Source: Psychrobacter submarinus
GTDB taxonomy: Bacteria > Pseudomonadota > Gammaproteobacteria > Pseudomonadales > Moraxellaceae
Assembly: GCF_904846685.1 (NCBI RefSeq)
Contig: NZ_CAJHBQ010000001.1
Location: 806,001-870,000, forward strand
Reading direction: 5' to 3'
Length of the DNA stretch: 64,000 nt
Shown: positions 55,227 to 64,000 of the stretch, piece after piece
Position numbering within the stretch: position 1 is the first letter of the stretch
How the letters are laid out: every line of letters starts with the position of its first letter
Program-made: the position numbers and the translations under genes
The notes under the pieces: generated by a model
Databases searched by the model: none
Told to the model about the DNA's origin: nothing
Seen by the model: only the letters and a program-made list of their open reading frames with translations

Positions 55227-56753
55227 ATGTTATATGACACCCCTAATACTGAAAATAGCCCAGTTCAATTCCGCGACAAATACGATAACTTTATCAATGG
55301 CGAATGGGTCGCACCAGTCGATGGCGAATACTTTGATAATCCTAGTCCTATCGATGGTAAAACCATCTGCCAAGTGGCACGCTCAAAAGAAGCCGATATC
55401 GAAAAAGCTTTAGATGCTGCACACGCGGCCAAAGACGCTTGGGGCAAAACCAGCGTCACTGAGCGCGCTAATCTACTACTCAAAATCGCCGACAAGATGG
55501 AAGAGAACCTTGAAGCCATCGCCATTGCTGAGTGTTATGAGAATGGCAAGGCAGTGCGCGAAACCTTAGCCGCTGATATCCCTCTCGCGATTGATCATTT
55601 CCGCTACTTTGCCAGCGCCATTCGCGCGCAAGAAGGCGGTATCAGCCAAATTGATGAAGATACCGTCGCTTACCACTTCCATGAGCCTTTAGGCGTAGTC
55701 GGTCAAATCATTCCTTGGAACTTTCCGATTCTGATGGGGGTATGGAAACTGGCTCCGGCTCTCGCTGCGGGTAACTGCATTGTCCTAAAACCTGCCGAGC
55801 AAACCCCCGCCTCTATCCTATTTATGCTAGAGACCATTGGCATTGCCGATATCTTGCCAAAAGGCGTCCTCAACGTAGTGAATGGTTTTGGCGTTGAAGC
55901 CGGTAAACCGCTGGCTTCCAATCCGCGTATTAATAAAGTCGCCTTTACCGGCGAGACTACCACCGGTCGCCTAATCATGCAGTACGCTAGTGAAAACATC
56001 ATTCCAGTCACCTTGGAGCTAGGCGGCAAAAGCCCTAATATTTTCTTCGCCGATGTCATGGATGAAGATGATGATTTCTTAGACAAAGCCGTTGAAGGTC
56101 TAGTGATGTTTGCGCTCAATCAAGGCGAGATCTGCACTTGTCCCTCACGCGCGCTGGTGCATGAGAGTATCTATGATGAGTTTATCAAACGCTGTGTTGA
56201 GCGCGTCAAAGCCATTAAGATGGGCAACCCACTTGATACCGATACTATGATTGGCGCGCAAGCCAGCTCTGATCAATTAGAGAAAATCTTATCTTACTTA
56301 GATATCGGCAAAAAAGAAGGCGCAAAAGTATTGGTCGGCGGCGAGCGTGCCAAACATGACGGCGATCTTGGCGATGGCTACTATGTACAGCCGACTATTT
56401 TTGAGGGCACTAATGACATGCGTGTGTTCCAAGAAGAAATCTTCGGTCCCGTACTTGCGGTCACGACTTTTAAAGACGATGAAGAAGCGATGAGTATCGC
56501 TAATGATACGCTATACGGCCTGGGCGCTGGCGTTTGGACGCGTAGTGTACACAAAGCTTACCGCTTCGGACGTGGTATTCAAGCTGGACGCGTATGGACC
56601 AACTGCTATCACATCTACCCTGCGCATTCTGCATTCGGCGGTTATAAGCAATCCGGCATTGGACGCGAAAACCACTTAATGATGCTCGACCATTATCAGC
56701 AAACCAAAAACATGCTGGTCTCTTATAGTCCTAAAGCGATGGGCTTCTTTTAA
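55227..56753 (+). CDS. Aldehyde dehydrogenase (acetaldehyde, ExaC/AldB-type)
   Basis: 508 residues of the NAD-dependent ALDH family. The NAD site segment is [25 protein letters not shown], the general base Glu is in [14 protein letters not shown] and the catalytic Cys in [14 protein letters not shown]. Length and context match acetaldehyde dehydrogenase of ethanol catabolism. AAAGGA lies eight bases before the ATG. A zinc alcohol dehydrogenase gene and a DUF779 gene follow on the same strand (100 and 182 bp gaps), a set seen in many proteobacteria. Confidence 0.92.
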   Translation: MLYDTPNTENSPVQFRDKYDNFINGEWVAPVDGEYFDNPSPIDGKTICQVARSKEADIEKALDAAHAAKDAWGKTSVTERANLLLKIADKMEENLEAIAIAECYENGKAVRETLAADIPLAIDHFRYFASAIRAQEGGISQIDEDTVAYHFHEPLGVVGQIIPWNFPILMGVWKLAPALAAGNCIVLKPAEQTPASILFMLETIGIADILPKGVLNVVNGFGVEAGKPLASNPRINKVAFTGETTTGRLIMQYASENIIPVTLELGGKSPNIFFADVMDEDDDFLDKAVEGLVMFALNQGEICTCPSRALVHESIYDEFIKRCVERVKAIKMGNPLDTDTMIGAQASSDQLEKILSYLDIGKKEGAKVLVGGERAKHDGDLGDGYYVQPTIFEGTNDMRVFQEEIFGPVLAVTTFKDDEEAMSIANDTLYGLGAGVWTRSVHKAYRFGRGIQAGRVWTNCYHIYPAHSAFGGYKQSGIGRENHLMMLDHYQQTKNMLVSYSPKAMGFF

Positions 56754-56853
56754 ACACTTGTTCACAGCGCTTTATGATTAAACCCATAAAGCGCCTCACT
56801 GATTAATGTTTATAAAGCATTAATCTATAAAGCAGTTTCAAGGAGTAAGTAAC

Positions 56854-57882
56854 ATGGCTAATAAAATGAAAGCAGCTGTCCTACATGAGTTTAATCAACC
56901 GCTACAGATTGAAGAAGTAGACATCCCAACCGTAGGTGCCGGTCAGATCTTAGTAAAAATGGAGGCCTCAGGCGTCTGTCACACGGACCTTCATGCCGTT
57001 GAAGGAGATTGGCCAGTCAAACCAAGTCCACCATTTATCCCTGGACACGAAGGCGTCGGTATCATCACCTCTGTCGGCGACAACGTCCATCACGTCAAAG
57101 AAGGCGACCGAGTCGGTGTGCCCTGGCTCTACTCTGCTTGCGGACACTGTACGCATTGTTTAGGTGGCTGGGAGACGTTGTGCCTAAAGCAAGAAAATTC
57201 AGGTTATTCGGTGAATGGTAGCTTTGCAGAGTATGTTCTGGCAGACGCCGACTATGTAGGCATTATCCCAGAAAGCGTCGACTCTGTAGAGATTGCCCCT
57301 GTCTTATGCGCAGGTGTCACTGTCTATAAAGGCCTAAAAATGACGGATACCAAGCCTGGTGATTGGGTAGTGATTTCAGGTATCGGCGGCCTCGGTCACA
57401 TGGCGGTACAGTATGCTGTGGCTATGGGACTTAATGTTGCTGCAGTCGATATTGATGATGAAAAGCTAGCGTTCGCCGAAAAACTCGGCGCTAAAGTTAC
57501 TGTTAATGCCAAAAACACAGATCCTGGCGAGTACCTACAACAGGAAATCGGCGGCGCGCATGGAGTACTAGTCACAGCGGTATCCTCTACAGCGTTTGAG
57601 CAAGCACTGAGCATGTTAAGACGTGGTGGTACTTTGGTCTGTAATGGCCTACCTACAGGCGACTTCCCAGTTTCTATCTTTGATACGGTATTGAACGGTA
57701 TTACTATTCGCGGCTCAATTGTCGGTACACGCCTTGATCTACAGGAGTCGTTAGATATGGCAGCTAAAGGCAAAGTGAAAGCGACCGTTACCGCTGAACC
57801 ACTCGAGAATATCAATGATATCTTCGATCGTATGCGTGATGGCAAGATCGAGGGACGTATTGTGATTGACTATGCCATGTAG
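56854..57882 (+). CDS. adhP: Zinc-dependent alcohol dehydrogenase
   Basis: 342 residues. Catalytic zinc ligands are in GVCHTDLHA (Cys) and GHEG (His); structural zinc in [15 protein letters not shown]. The NAD fold motif is [16 protein letters not shown]. This set and length match AdhP-type propanol-preferring alcohol dehydrogenase. It oxidises ethanol to acetaldehyde, which the upstream ALDH would oxidise to acetate. AAGGAG lies seven bases before the ATG. Probably cotranscribed with, or coregulated with, the ALDH gene. Confidence 0.93.
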   Translation: MANKMKAAVLHEFNQPLQIEEVDIPTVGAGQILVKMEASGVCHTDLHAVEGDWPVKPSPPFIPGHEGVGIITSVGDNVHHVKEGDRVGVPWLYSACGHCTHCLGGWETLCLKQENSGYSVNGSFAEYVLADADYVGIIPESVDSVEIAPVLCAGVTVYKGLKMTDTKPGDWVVISGIGGLGHMAVQYAVAMGLNVAAVDIDDEKLAFAEKLGAKVTVNAKNTDPGEYLQQEIGGAHGVLVTAVSSTAFEQALSMLRRGGTLVCNGLPTGDFPVSIFDTVLNGITIRGSIVGTRLDLQESLDMAAKGKVKATVTAEPLENINDIFDRMRDGKIEGRIVIDYAM

Positions 57883-58064
57883 TGATTAACAGGTAGCATT
57901 GCGATGTTATATCAGTATTGCTATCACTTGTCATTGAAACTCTAAAAAATGGTCGTATTGTTTTTGATGCCATACTATTAATAGTATGACTAAGAACAAT
58001 GCGACCTTTTATGTTATGACAGGGCAATTTTGGAAAATCTTAACTAAAAGATAAGGAGTACACT

Positions 58065-58394
58065 ATGAAACTTGCAGCGACAGCGTCTTGCGCCGAATTA
58101 ATCGAGCTTTTAAAGTCCAAGCATGGTGATTTAATGTTCCATCAGTCTGGCGGCTGCTGCGATGGTAGCTCACCGATGTGCTATCCGCTAGGCGATTTCA
58201 AAACTGGCGCGCAAGATGTGCTTGTTGGCGAGCTGGTAGGCTGTCCGTTTTATATGGGTAAAGCACAATTTGAGCTCTGGCAGCATACTGACTTAACTAT
58301 CGATGTAGTCGATGGTCGCGGCGCAAGTTTTTCGCTTGAGATACCTGAAGGCAAGCGCTTTATCGTGCGCTCTGAGGTTTGCGCGGTGGATTAA
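58065..58394 (+). CDS. DUF779 family protein
   Basis: 109 residues. DUF779 marks are clear: HQSGGCCDGSSPMCYPLGDF and ELWQHTDLTIDVVDGRGASFSLE. Three cysteines (CC and a later Cys) could bind a metal, not proven. DUF779 proteins are almost always beside acetaldehyde dehydrogenase genes, as here (182 bp after adhP), but their role is unknown. AAGGAG before the ATG supports the start. Its stop abuts the NERD gene on the other strand, with no room for a terminator. Confidence 0.88.
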   Translation: MKLAATASCAELIELLKSKHGDLMFHQSGGCCDGSSPMCYPLGDFKTGAQDVLVGELVGCPFYMGKAQFELWQHTDLTIDVVDGRGASFSLEIPEGKRFIVRSEVCAVD

Positions 58395-59420
58395 TTATTT
58401 AAACTCACTAACATTCATAACCCCGCGACATTTTGGAAACTGACTACAACCATAAAAGCTTTGACCTTGACGTGCGCCTTTTTTGGCGACGCGCTCAACC
58501 ATTTCGCCGCCACATCTAGGACAGTTTGGAATTTGCTTAGCCATAATGTCGTTATTAGCCACTATATTAATCTTAGATTCGTTAATTTGATTATCACTTT
58601 GAGAGTTAACTTTGGCTTTTATTTCAGACTCTGGTAGCTCAAACGGCGTGATATAAAACGCTTCTTCCTTTTCACTAACTACGAAACTTTCATTGGCTTG
58701 TAGCGTTTGTCCTGACCAGCCTGCAACTTCTCTACTTTTTAGAATGTCTCTTTTTTTGGGTTCAACTGACACGTTTTGAGTATAAGAAGCCTCTACTTCC
58801 TCTTTAGGTTTTAAGGCAGAAGATGGTTTATTTGCTGGACTATTAGAGCCACTGTGCTTATCTTTAAGGTAAGCTTTGTGCTCTCGATTGGTTCGCCAAG
58901 ATTTGCTATAGCGGTTATTCTCAATCTGCTCTACAATCGACTTAACCTCAGCGCCGGTTAATATTACTTCTTGCTTTGTCTTTACATAAGAGGCCATACC
59001 GCTAGTAAGCACATTTTCGGGCAATACATTGCGAGTTTTTAGCTCACACTCGCCAATGAACGCTATCATCGAATGAAAGTAGCTCATCTCTAAATCAAGC
59101 AAATCGGCTAGTGATTTAATGTGTAAATAATTTTGTCTGAGCGGATTTTGAAACTTATACTTGCGACCGTTGGCGAATACCTGCGTCCACTGGCGCTGCT
59201 TTTCATTACCATAGATCCAGCCTTTATAGTTCTTAGTTTCAATGACAAAGATACCGTGTACTGAGACGATAATATGGTCAATCTGCGTGCTACCACCATT
59301 GGCAAGTGGCAAAGTTATATTATTTAGCCGGTGATAAATATCTTTATCGAGCTTAAGCCACATAGCGACGTTGATAACGGTCTCACCGAGGACACCTTTA
59401 AAGCTAGACATCAAGGACAT
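58395..59420 (-). CDS. NERD nuclease-related protein with topoisomerase-type zinc finger
   Basis: 341 residues. The N-terminal part (about 8-115) is a NERD domain: GETVINVAMWLKL, IDHIIVSVHGIFVIETKNYKGWIYGN (the PD-(D/E)XK-like core E-T-K), QNPLRQN. After a polar middle region (about 175-295) the C-terminal C4 zinc finger reads CPRCGGEMVERVA then FYGCSQFPKCRG, as in topoisomerase I. NERD proteins are nuclease-like and often on mobile or defence-linked DNA. Start could be ATG 59411 instead. Convergent with the DUF779 gene, with no gap. Confidence 0.85.
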   Translation of the reverse strand: MSLMSSFKGVLGETVINVAMWLKLDKDIYHRLNNITLPLANGGSTQIDHIIVSVHGIFVIETKNYKGWIYGNEKQRQWTQVFANGRKYKFQNPLRQNYLHIKSLADLLDLEMSYFHSMIAFIGECELKTRNVLPENVLTSGMASYVKTKQEVILTGAEVKSIVEQIENNRYSKSWRTNREHKAYLKDKHSGSNSPANKPSSALKPKEEVEASYTQNVSVEPKKRDILKSREVAGWSGQTLQANESFVVSEKEEAFYITPFELPESEIKAKVNSQSDNQINESKINIVANNDIMAKQIPNCPRCGGEMVERVAKKGARQGQSFYGCSQFPKCRGVMNVSEFK

Positions 59421-59547
59421 CGTTTTTATCTCTATTTATCAGTATAAAGCGCTTGAATAAAACCTTAATAATACAACATAAGCCTATAAATGCGATATGC
59501 TATCCAATTATTTTTACTACCAAATACTAGCTTTTTGGACTAACTTT

Positions 59548-60313
59548 ATGAATATTGTCAGCAGCACACTAGGGCGTGTCCCTATTTTAAAAATGGTGAT
59601 AAAAATGAGATAAATTAAAGGCAAACAAGGAAAATAGCGCAGGTAATATCAAGATATTGACCAGTTATTTGACACCGTTTGCTAAAGATTTAGCCATTTT
59701 TAGCCCGTTTAGTCATAAACGCTTGAATTAGGGACACGCCCTACTAAAAACTGCGCTTAGCGCCAGCTTACTATTATCACTACCTGTGATGGCAGCAGTG
59801 CCGCAAAAATGGAAGTTAGATACCCCAAAAACCAAAGTCGACTTTGAGGTAGCATATTTAGGGAATGGTACGGTTGAAGGCCAGTTTCATAACATGGATG
59901 GTTCTATCAATTACGATGTAAACAACCCAACAAGTACTACCGTTAATTTTACTGTAAAAACGAGCAGTATTGATGCTGGTGGCAATTTGCGTAATGCCTT
60001 TTTGCGGCGCAAGGAGCTACTCAACACAGCTAAATACCCGACTATGAGATTTGTCTCCAAAAAGGTCAGCATGATTAATGCCAAAGAAGCGCATGTCACA
60101 GGCGACTTTACGGTTTTGGGAAAAACCAAACCTTTAACCGTAAAAGTAGTCTTATCTGATGTCAAAAAAGACCCCAAAACCGCGCGTCCGTTTTTAAACT
60201 TTCAAGCTATTGGTAAAGTGAATCGCCTCAATTATGGCGTGACCGCCTTCCCAAATATGGTGGGTACAGTCATTCCGATTAACATCACAGGACAGCTTGT
60301 AGCGGCAAACTAA
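59548..60313 (+). pseudogene. YceI-family protein gene split in its signal peptide by a MITE
   Basis: Reading ATG 59548 gives MNIVSSTL, then the 170-bp repeat at 59572-59741 intervenes with a stop (TAA near 59611). After the repeat the frame resumes LKTALSASLLLSLPVMA, the rest of a signal peptide, and then AVPQKWKLDTPKTKVDFEVAYLGNGTVEGQF, a complete YceI lipocalin-like domain. Removing the repeat and one TA joins the parts in frame into a 197-residue exported protein. Between 59732 and the GTG at 59786 there is no ATG, GTG or TTG in frame, so the intact piece could only start at GTG 59786 or ATG 59789, without its signal peptide. Confidence 0.85.
59572..59741 (+). mobile_element. Family B MITE-like repeat, copy 2, inside yceI
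   Basis: 170 bp with inverted tips GGGCGTGTCCCTA, flanked by TA on both sides (59570-59571 and 59742-59743), the mark of a TA target duplication. Opposite orientation to copy 1 at 27475. No ORF. Confidence 0.87.
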
Positions 60314-60467
60314 AGGGAATACAGCGACTGTAATATTTATGACGCTTTGACTTAAGCATAAAAACCCAGCGCCAAACGTTTGTTATTGACGTTTTACGCC
60401 GGATTTTAGTTTGATTGCTAATGAGTATGTATTATCTATACCCTGTTCTAATAGCAATAGATAAGTA

Positions 60468-60757
60468 GGGCGTGTTGAACATTCGACCATGGCACTGACA
60501 GAGACTATTTTTTAGCTGATTTGCAGATAAAAATGGTAAGTTTAGTCGTTCTAAGCGTCTATTTTTATCAATAAAGCGGCAAAAAATAGTCCTGTCCCTG
60601 TTGTTGTCGTGAGGGCTGATGCTAAAATCGCCCTAGTCGTTGCGACTGTTTAAATAAAATCAGCTAGCCAATGCAATAAGCATTACCTGCAATTTTAACG
60701 ACGACTAGAACTATTTTAGCTATCAGCAGTGCGCATTTGTGAATGTTCAACACGCCC
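60468..60757 (+). mobile_element. Family A MITE-like repeat, copy 3
   Basis: 290 bp, same orientation as copy 1 and closely alike, with perfect tips and TA on each side. It lies between the yceI gene and the lysine-rich gene. The rest of 60,314-60,811 is AT-rich without an ORF; a short hairpin (GGTCTTTTA...TAAAAGACC type) follows the repeat. Confidence 0.86.
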
Positions 60758-60811
60758 TAGTAAAAGACCTAACGATTACAGTAATTGTCAGGTCTTTTTA
60801 ATACTGCCTTG

Positions 60812-61132
60812 TTAGTACTGCCAAGGCTGATCCTGTTCGATACCGGCTTTATCTATTTTATTTCTTTTTTTCTGAATCTTAGTATCTATTTTTTCTTGCT
60901 TTTTTAACGCTTTTTGATTGATATCATCTATCAAGCCTTGGATCTTCTTATCCACTTTGTCTTGCTCTTTTTGACGGACCTTATCAACTTTAGCTAACTC
61001 TTTTTGACGCGCTTTATCTATTTTATCTTGCTCTTTTTGACGCAGTTTATTGAGCTTACTCAGCTGCTTTTTTGCCTTTTTACTTAAGGTAATATCATCT
61101 TTCGCTTGGTTATTAGCAGATTTATTCGACAT
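60812..61132 (-). CDS. Lysine-rich coiled-coil protein
   Basis: 106 residues, highly charged. A run of about seven-residue periods (LRQKEQDKIDKARQKELAKVDKVRQ and so on) makes a long helix, almost certainly a coiled coil or nucleic-acid-binding helix. No hydrophobic segment or signal. The lysine/glutamine-rich content and repetition suggest interaction with DNA, RNA or membranes, but I cannot name a family. GGAGAGC lies about six bases before the ATG. A foldback sequence lies upstream. Confidence 0.6.
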   Translation of the reverse strand: MSNKSANNQAKDDITLSKKAKKQLSKLNKLRQKEQDKIDKARQKELAKVDKVRQKEQDKVDKKIQGLIDDINQKALKKQEKIDTKIQKKRNKIDKAGIEQDQPWQY

Positions 61133-61185
61133 AATAGCTCTCCTTTATCAGATTATATAAACTCTCTTTGTACTTGATAATGCTT

Positions 61186-61345
61186 ACACTCGATAGTAAG
61201 TCAGTATCCCTGCCTAATCAACGCGTCACTACAAAACAGGTACACGCCCTTAATCTGTCTGTAGATCGGCCAGGCAGGACAGTTAAGGGGCTGTGTCCAC
61301 CGCTGAGCGTTGATTAGGCAGGATACGGTGACACTTATCGAGTGT
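61186..61345. repeat. 160-bp foldback (imperfect palindrome)
   Basis: Left arm ACACTCGATAGTAAGTC...CTGCCTAATCAACGC and right arm GCGTTGATTAGGCAG...ACTTATCGAGTGT are inverted over about 38 bases. Inside, GGTACACGCCC / GGGGCTGTGTCC and TTAATCTGTC / GGACAGTTAA also pair partly. This gives a long stem-loop. It lies 54 bp before the start of the lysine-rich gene. No ORF. Confidence 0.75.
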
Positions 61346-61459
61346 GGCGTATCGAAACACAAGAAAGTTGCTATAATCTGATGGAAGCTATTATGTCAAT
61401 CTTAGCAACAATAATATTACCTGTAAAAAGACAAGCTAATAAACTCAAATAAATTTGCG

Positions 61460-61699
61460 TCAAAAACAGATAAAAAAACAGATAAAGCACGTCAAATTGT
61501 AAGTGATAGATCCGTCGTAGGAATGTAAAAGAAGATCAAGGCTTGATAGACCAATATCAATCAAAAACGTTAAGAAAATAGATGCATAAGATTCAGAAAA
61601 AAAAAAAATGAATAAAGCCGGTATCAGGCACAGAGTCAGCATGGCAATACCAGCTGGGCGACGAACGACAATTACCAATCGATTGGGCGTGTTGGACAT
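61460..61699 (-). CDS. Doubtful 79-residue membrane ORF starting in a repeat tip
   Basis: MSNTPNRLVIVVRR is followed by two hydrophobic segments (GIAMLTLCLIPALFIFFF and ASIFLTFLIDIGLSSLDLLL) and a Cys/Phe-rich end. The ATG lies in the left tip of the family A repeat, so the start is young. No ribosome site or family match seen. A homopolymeric A-run crosses it on the plus strand. Probably not a real gene; recorded because the region otherwise holds none. Confidence 0.18.
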   Translation of the reverse strand: MSNTPNRLVIVVRRPAGIAMLTLCLIPALFIFFFSESYASIFLTFLIDIGLSSLDLLLHSYDGSITYNLTCFICFFICF

Positions 61700-61964
61700 T
61701 CACAAATGCGCACTGCTACTAATCAAAGCTGTGTTCTAGTCGTCGTTAAAATTGCAGATAATGCTTATTTGCATTGGCTAGTATTTTATTTAAACAGTCA
61801 TAATAAAGTGACAGCATCCTTCTTTTAATAACAGGGACAGGACTATTTTTTGCCGCTTTATTGATAAAAATAGACGCTTAGAATGACTAAACTTACCATT
61901 TTTATCTGCAAATCGCCTAAAAAATAGTCTCTGTCAGTGCCATGGTCGAATGTTCAACACGCCC
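61685..61964 (-). mobile_element. Family A MITE-like repeat, copy 4
   Basis: 280 bp, opposite orientation to copies 1 and 3. The right tip is perfect, the left has one mismatch (GGGCGTGTTGGACATTC), and TA is kept only on the right, so this copy is older or altered. It also lacks part of the middle relative to copies 1-3. Confidence 0.83.
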
Positions 61965-62098
61965 TAATCTCAATACACTAAATTAGGGAAAAATAGCCTC
62001 TAGATGTGAGCATTTTAATAATCGTGAAATATGCGAGACATGGCTCAGTTTTCTTTAAAAGCTTATGCGCGCCTCGTCCCTCGGCAAAAACGAAGCAA

Positions 62099-62135
62099 TA
62101 AAAAGAGCCACCAGAATTGTCTGGTAGCTCTTCTT
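62099..62135 (-). terminator. Rho-independent terminator of tkt
   Basis: On the minus strand GAGCTACCAG pairs with CTGGTGGCTC (one G-T) over ACAATT and is followed by TTTTT. It lies about 73 bp past the tkt stop. Confidence 0.85.
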
Positions 62136-62207
62136 CGCACAATATTATTAACTCAACTATAAACCATAGCTAAGTGCTGGGCTAAAGCTAAAGCCCCAGC
62201 CTACAAA

Positions 62208-64000
62208 TTAAACCAAACTATTTACCGCTTCAACCACCGCCTCGCTTGTGATACCAAACTCTTTGTACAAGTCGCTAGCAGGCGCTGACTCACCATAAGT
62301 TGTCATGCCGATGACTTTGCCATCAAGGCCAACGAACTTATACCAGTAGTCCACATGCGCTGCTTCGACTGCGACACGGGCACGGATATCGGCAGGTAGT
62401 ACTGAATCACGGTAGCTGGCATCTTGCTCCATAAAGATCTCAGCACACGGCATAGAGACCACGCGCACGCCTACACTGTTTTCGCTAAGTGTCTTGTATG
62501 CTTGCATCGCAAGGCCGACTTCTGAACCGGTAGCGATGATAATGGCTTGCAGCTCGCCTTGCTCTTTCGCTAGTACATAACCACCTTTAGCAATATTAGC
62601 GACTTGGCTTGTATCACGCGCTTGATGCGGCAAGCCTTGACGGCTAAAGATAAGCGCTGATGGGTTGTTTTCAGACTTAATCGCCTCAACCCAAGCACTT
62701 GCAGATTCAGTCGCGTCACACGGACGCCATGTGCGCAAGTTTGGCGTAGTACGCAGACTCGTCAATTGCTCAACAGGCTGATGCGTTGGACCATCTTCAC
62801 CCAGACCGATAGAGTCATGCGTATAGACATGAATGACACGCTGTTTCATTAATGCGCCCATACGCACTGCATTACGCGCGTACTCCATAAACATCAGGAA
62901 GGTCGCAACATAAGGGATAAAGCCGCCATGTAGCGCGATACCATTAGCAATCGCGGTCATACCGAACTCACGTACGCCGTAGTAAATATAGTTACCGTCA
63001 GCGTCGGTTTCGATACCCTTGGCGTCTTTGAAAAGGGTTAAGTTTGAGCCAGCCAGATCCGCTGAACCACCCATGATTTCAGGTAGCAAAGGCTGTAGCG
63101 CATTGATCGCGTTTTGACTGGCTTTACGACTGGCGACATCACCGCCTGCTTCTTGAGTTTGCTGGATATAGTCTTTTGCTTGAGCCTCAAAGTCGCTTGG
63201 TAGCTCGCCATTTAGACGGCGCATCAGCTCTTCTGCAAGCTCTGGATAGGCTTTTTTATAGCCCTCAAAAGTCGCGTTCCAGTTCTTTTGCATGACATCG
63301 CCTTTGGCCTTACCATCCCATGCTTCATAGATCTCATCATCTAACTCAAATGGCGCGTGTTTCCATGCCAGCTCATCACGAGTTAGCGCGATTTCATCAT
63401 CACCAAGTGGCGCGCCGTGGCTAGAAGCTTTGCCTTGCTTGTTTGGGCTACCTGCACCAATAGTGGTTTTGCAGATGATTAAGCTTGGACGAGTCGTCTC
63501 ATTGATCGCTTGCTCGGTCGCTTGAGTAATGGCGTCGGTATCATGACCATCGACTTTGATCACCTGCCAGCCGTAGCTCTCAAAGCGCATTTGTGTATCA
63601 TCGGTGAACCAGCCTTCGACGTCGCCATCGATAGAGATGCCATTATCATCATAGAAGAATACTAGTTTACCCAGCTCTAACGTTCCTGCAAGCGAGCAGA
63701 CTTCATGGCTAATGCCTTCCATTAAGCAGCCATCGCCTAAGAACGCATAAGTATGATGGTCGATAACTTCATGACCGTCACGGTTGAACTGCGCGGCAAG
63801 CGTTTTTTCGGCGATAGCAAAACCTACCGCATTAGCGATACCTTGGCCTAGTGGACCTGTCGTCGTTTCCACACCAGGGGTATAACCCAGCTCTGGGTGA
63901 CCTGGCGTCTTTGAATGCAGCTGGCGAAAGCCTTTTAGATCGTCAACGCTGACGTCATACCCTGAAAGATGCAATAATGAATAAATAAGCATCGAGCCAT
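62208..64000 (-). CDS. tkt: Transketolase, 3' part (N-terminus beyond the window)
   Basis: About 597 C-terminal residues are visible; transketolase is usually about 660, so the first 60 or so lie beyond 64000. [36 protein letters not shown] is the start of what is seen. The TPP motif [32 protein letters not shown] and the conserved [19 protein letters not shown] [23 protein letters not shown] and [19 protein letters not shown] follow. It transfers two-carbon units in the pentose-phosphate pathway with thiamine diphosphate and Mg. Terminator downstream at 62099-62135. Confidence 0.96.
   Translation of the reverse strand, partial: GSMLIYSLLHLSGYDVSVDDLKGFRQLHSKTPGHPELGYTPGVETTTGPLGQGIANAVGFAIAEKTLAAQFNRDGHEVIDHHTYAFLGDGCLMEGISHEVCSLAGTLELGKLVFFYDDNGISIDGDVEGWFTDDTQMRFESYGWQVIKVDGHDTDAITQATEQAINETTRPSLIICKTTIGAGSPNKQGKASSHGAPLGDDEIALTRDELAWKHAPFELDDEIYEAWDGKAKGDVMQKNWNATFEGYKKAYPELAEELMRRLNGELPSDFEAQAKDYIQQTQEAGGDVASRKASQNAINALQPLLPEIMGGSADLAGSNLTLFKDAKGIETDADGNYIYYGVREFGMTAIANGIALHGGFIPYVATFLMFMEYARNAVRMGALMKQRVIHVYTHDSIGLGEDGPTHQPVEQLTSLRTTPNLRTWRPCDATESASAWVEAIKSENNPSALIFSRQGLPHQARDTSQVANIAKGGYVLAKEQGELQAIIIATGSEVGLAMQAYKTLSENSVGVRVVSMPCAEIFMEQDASYRDSVLPADIRARVAVEAAHVDYWYKFVGLDGKVIGMTTYGESAPASDLYKEFGITSEAVVEAVNSLV

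Noticed and set aside
60468..60757. Family A repeat as a possible small RNA
   Set aside because: Its strong pairing is explained by inverted tips and TA flanks; no promoter or terminator was seen.
61186..61345. Rho-independent terminator
   Set aside because: The stem is far too long, has no T-run, and lies upstream of the neighbouring start rather than after a stop.

Overview
The window looks like a chromosomal segment of a Psychrobacter-type gammaproteobacterium (Moraxellaceae). This is an inference from recalled protein families and gene order (long AcnB, TerD/TerA genes, PACE and GFA proteins, arsenosugar genes) and from the moderate GC content; no database search was possible. Almost all of it is coherent chromosomal coding sequence. 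No prophage, CRISPR array or complete insertion sequence was seen, but short non-autonomous mobile repeats are scattered through it.

Region 1 (1-10,858) is a tellurium-resistance/stress (Ter) island. A TerD-family gene cut by the window edge, an AIM24-family gene and a second TerD gene face a two-domain TerA across a bidirectional terminator. They are followed by the biosynthetic arm of Ter systems: an ATP-grasp ligase, a PRTase with a TRSP domain, a HAD phosphatase, a PRTase fused to a PELOTA-type RNA-binding domain, and a CitE/HpcH-like lyase. A SotB-type MFS exporter sits in reverse orientation inside this arm. Comparative genomics has predicted that this enzyme set makes a nucleoside-like metabolite whose structure is unknown. 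It is the best candidate here for an under-described system.

Region 2 (10,901-20,295) holds an alpha/beta hydrolase, an enoyl-CoA hydratase, a nested repeat insertion, a PACE efflux protein, acnB, a carboxymuconolactone-decarboxylase-like gene, lipA, a GFA-family protein and mtnP. Region 3 (20,364-25,111) is an arsenosugar-biosynthesis run on the minus strand: FAD oxidoreductase, radical SAM ArsS, a DUF547 protein and two glycosyltransferases. It converges on mtnP, which may belong to the pathway. No arsM is present in the window.

Region 4 (25,473-47,105) is mixed housekeeping and stress functions: a lysophospholipase-like hydrolase, dapD, queE, an EmrE-type transporter, two tandem TRIC/UPF0126 channels, recJ, small unknown proteins, a decayed PhoD phosphatase, uvrB, dps, a CDF metal transporter and a thioesterase. 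It ends with a minus-strand membrane-lipid cluster (DUF2177, Cfa-like methyltransferase, DUF1365, FAD amine-oxidase-like protein, SDR).

Region 5 (47,479-64,000) has an aspartate aminotransferase, two identical tRNA-Asn genes with separate strong promoters, tRNA-Ser(TGA), a ribbon-helix-helix protein, a lipoprotein, a GAPDH/Epd-like dehydrogenase and a Pif1-like helicase. Then come an aldehyde/alcohol dehydrogenase/DUF779 cluster, a NERD nuclease-like protein, a yceI gene whose signal-peptide coding region is split by a MITE, a lysine-rich coiled-coil protein and the 3' part of tkt.

Three repeat families recur. Family A (about 280-303 bp, tips GGGCGTGTTGAACATTC, four copies) and family B (170 bp, tips GGGCGTGTCC, two copies) both appear to target TA. 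Family C (about 107 bp, tips TATAGTC, two copies) is a third. One A copy sits inside the tip of a C copy, and one B copy breaks yceI, so these elements have moved after the surrounding sequence was established.
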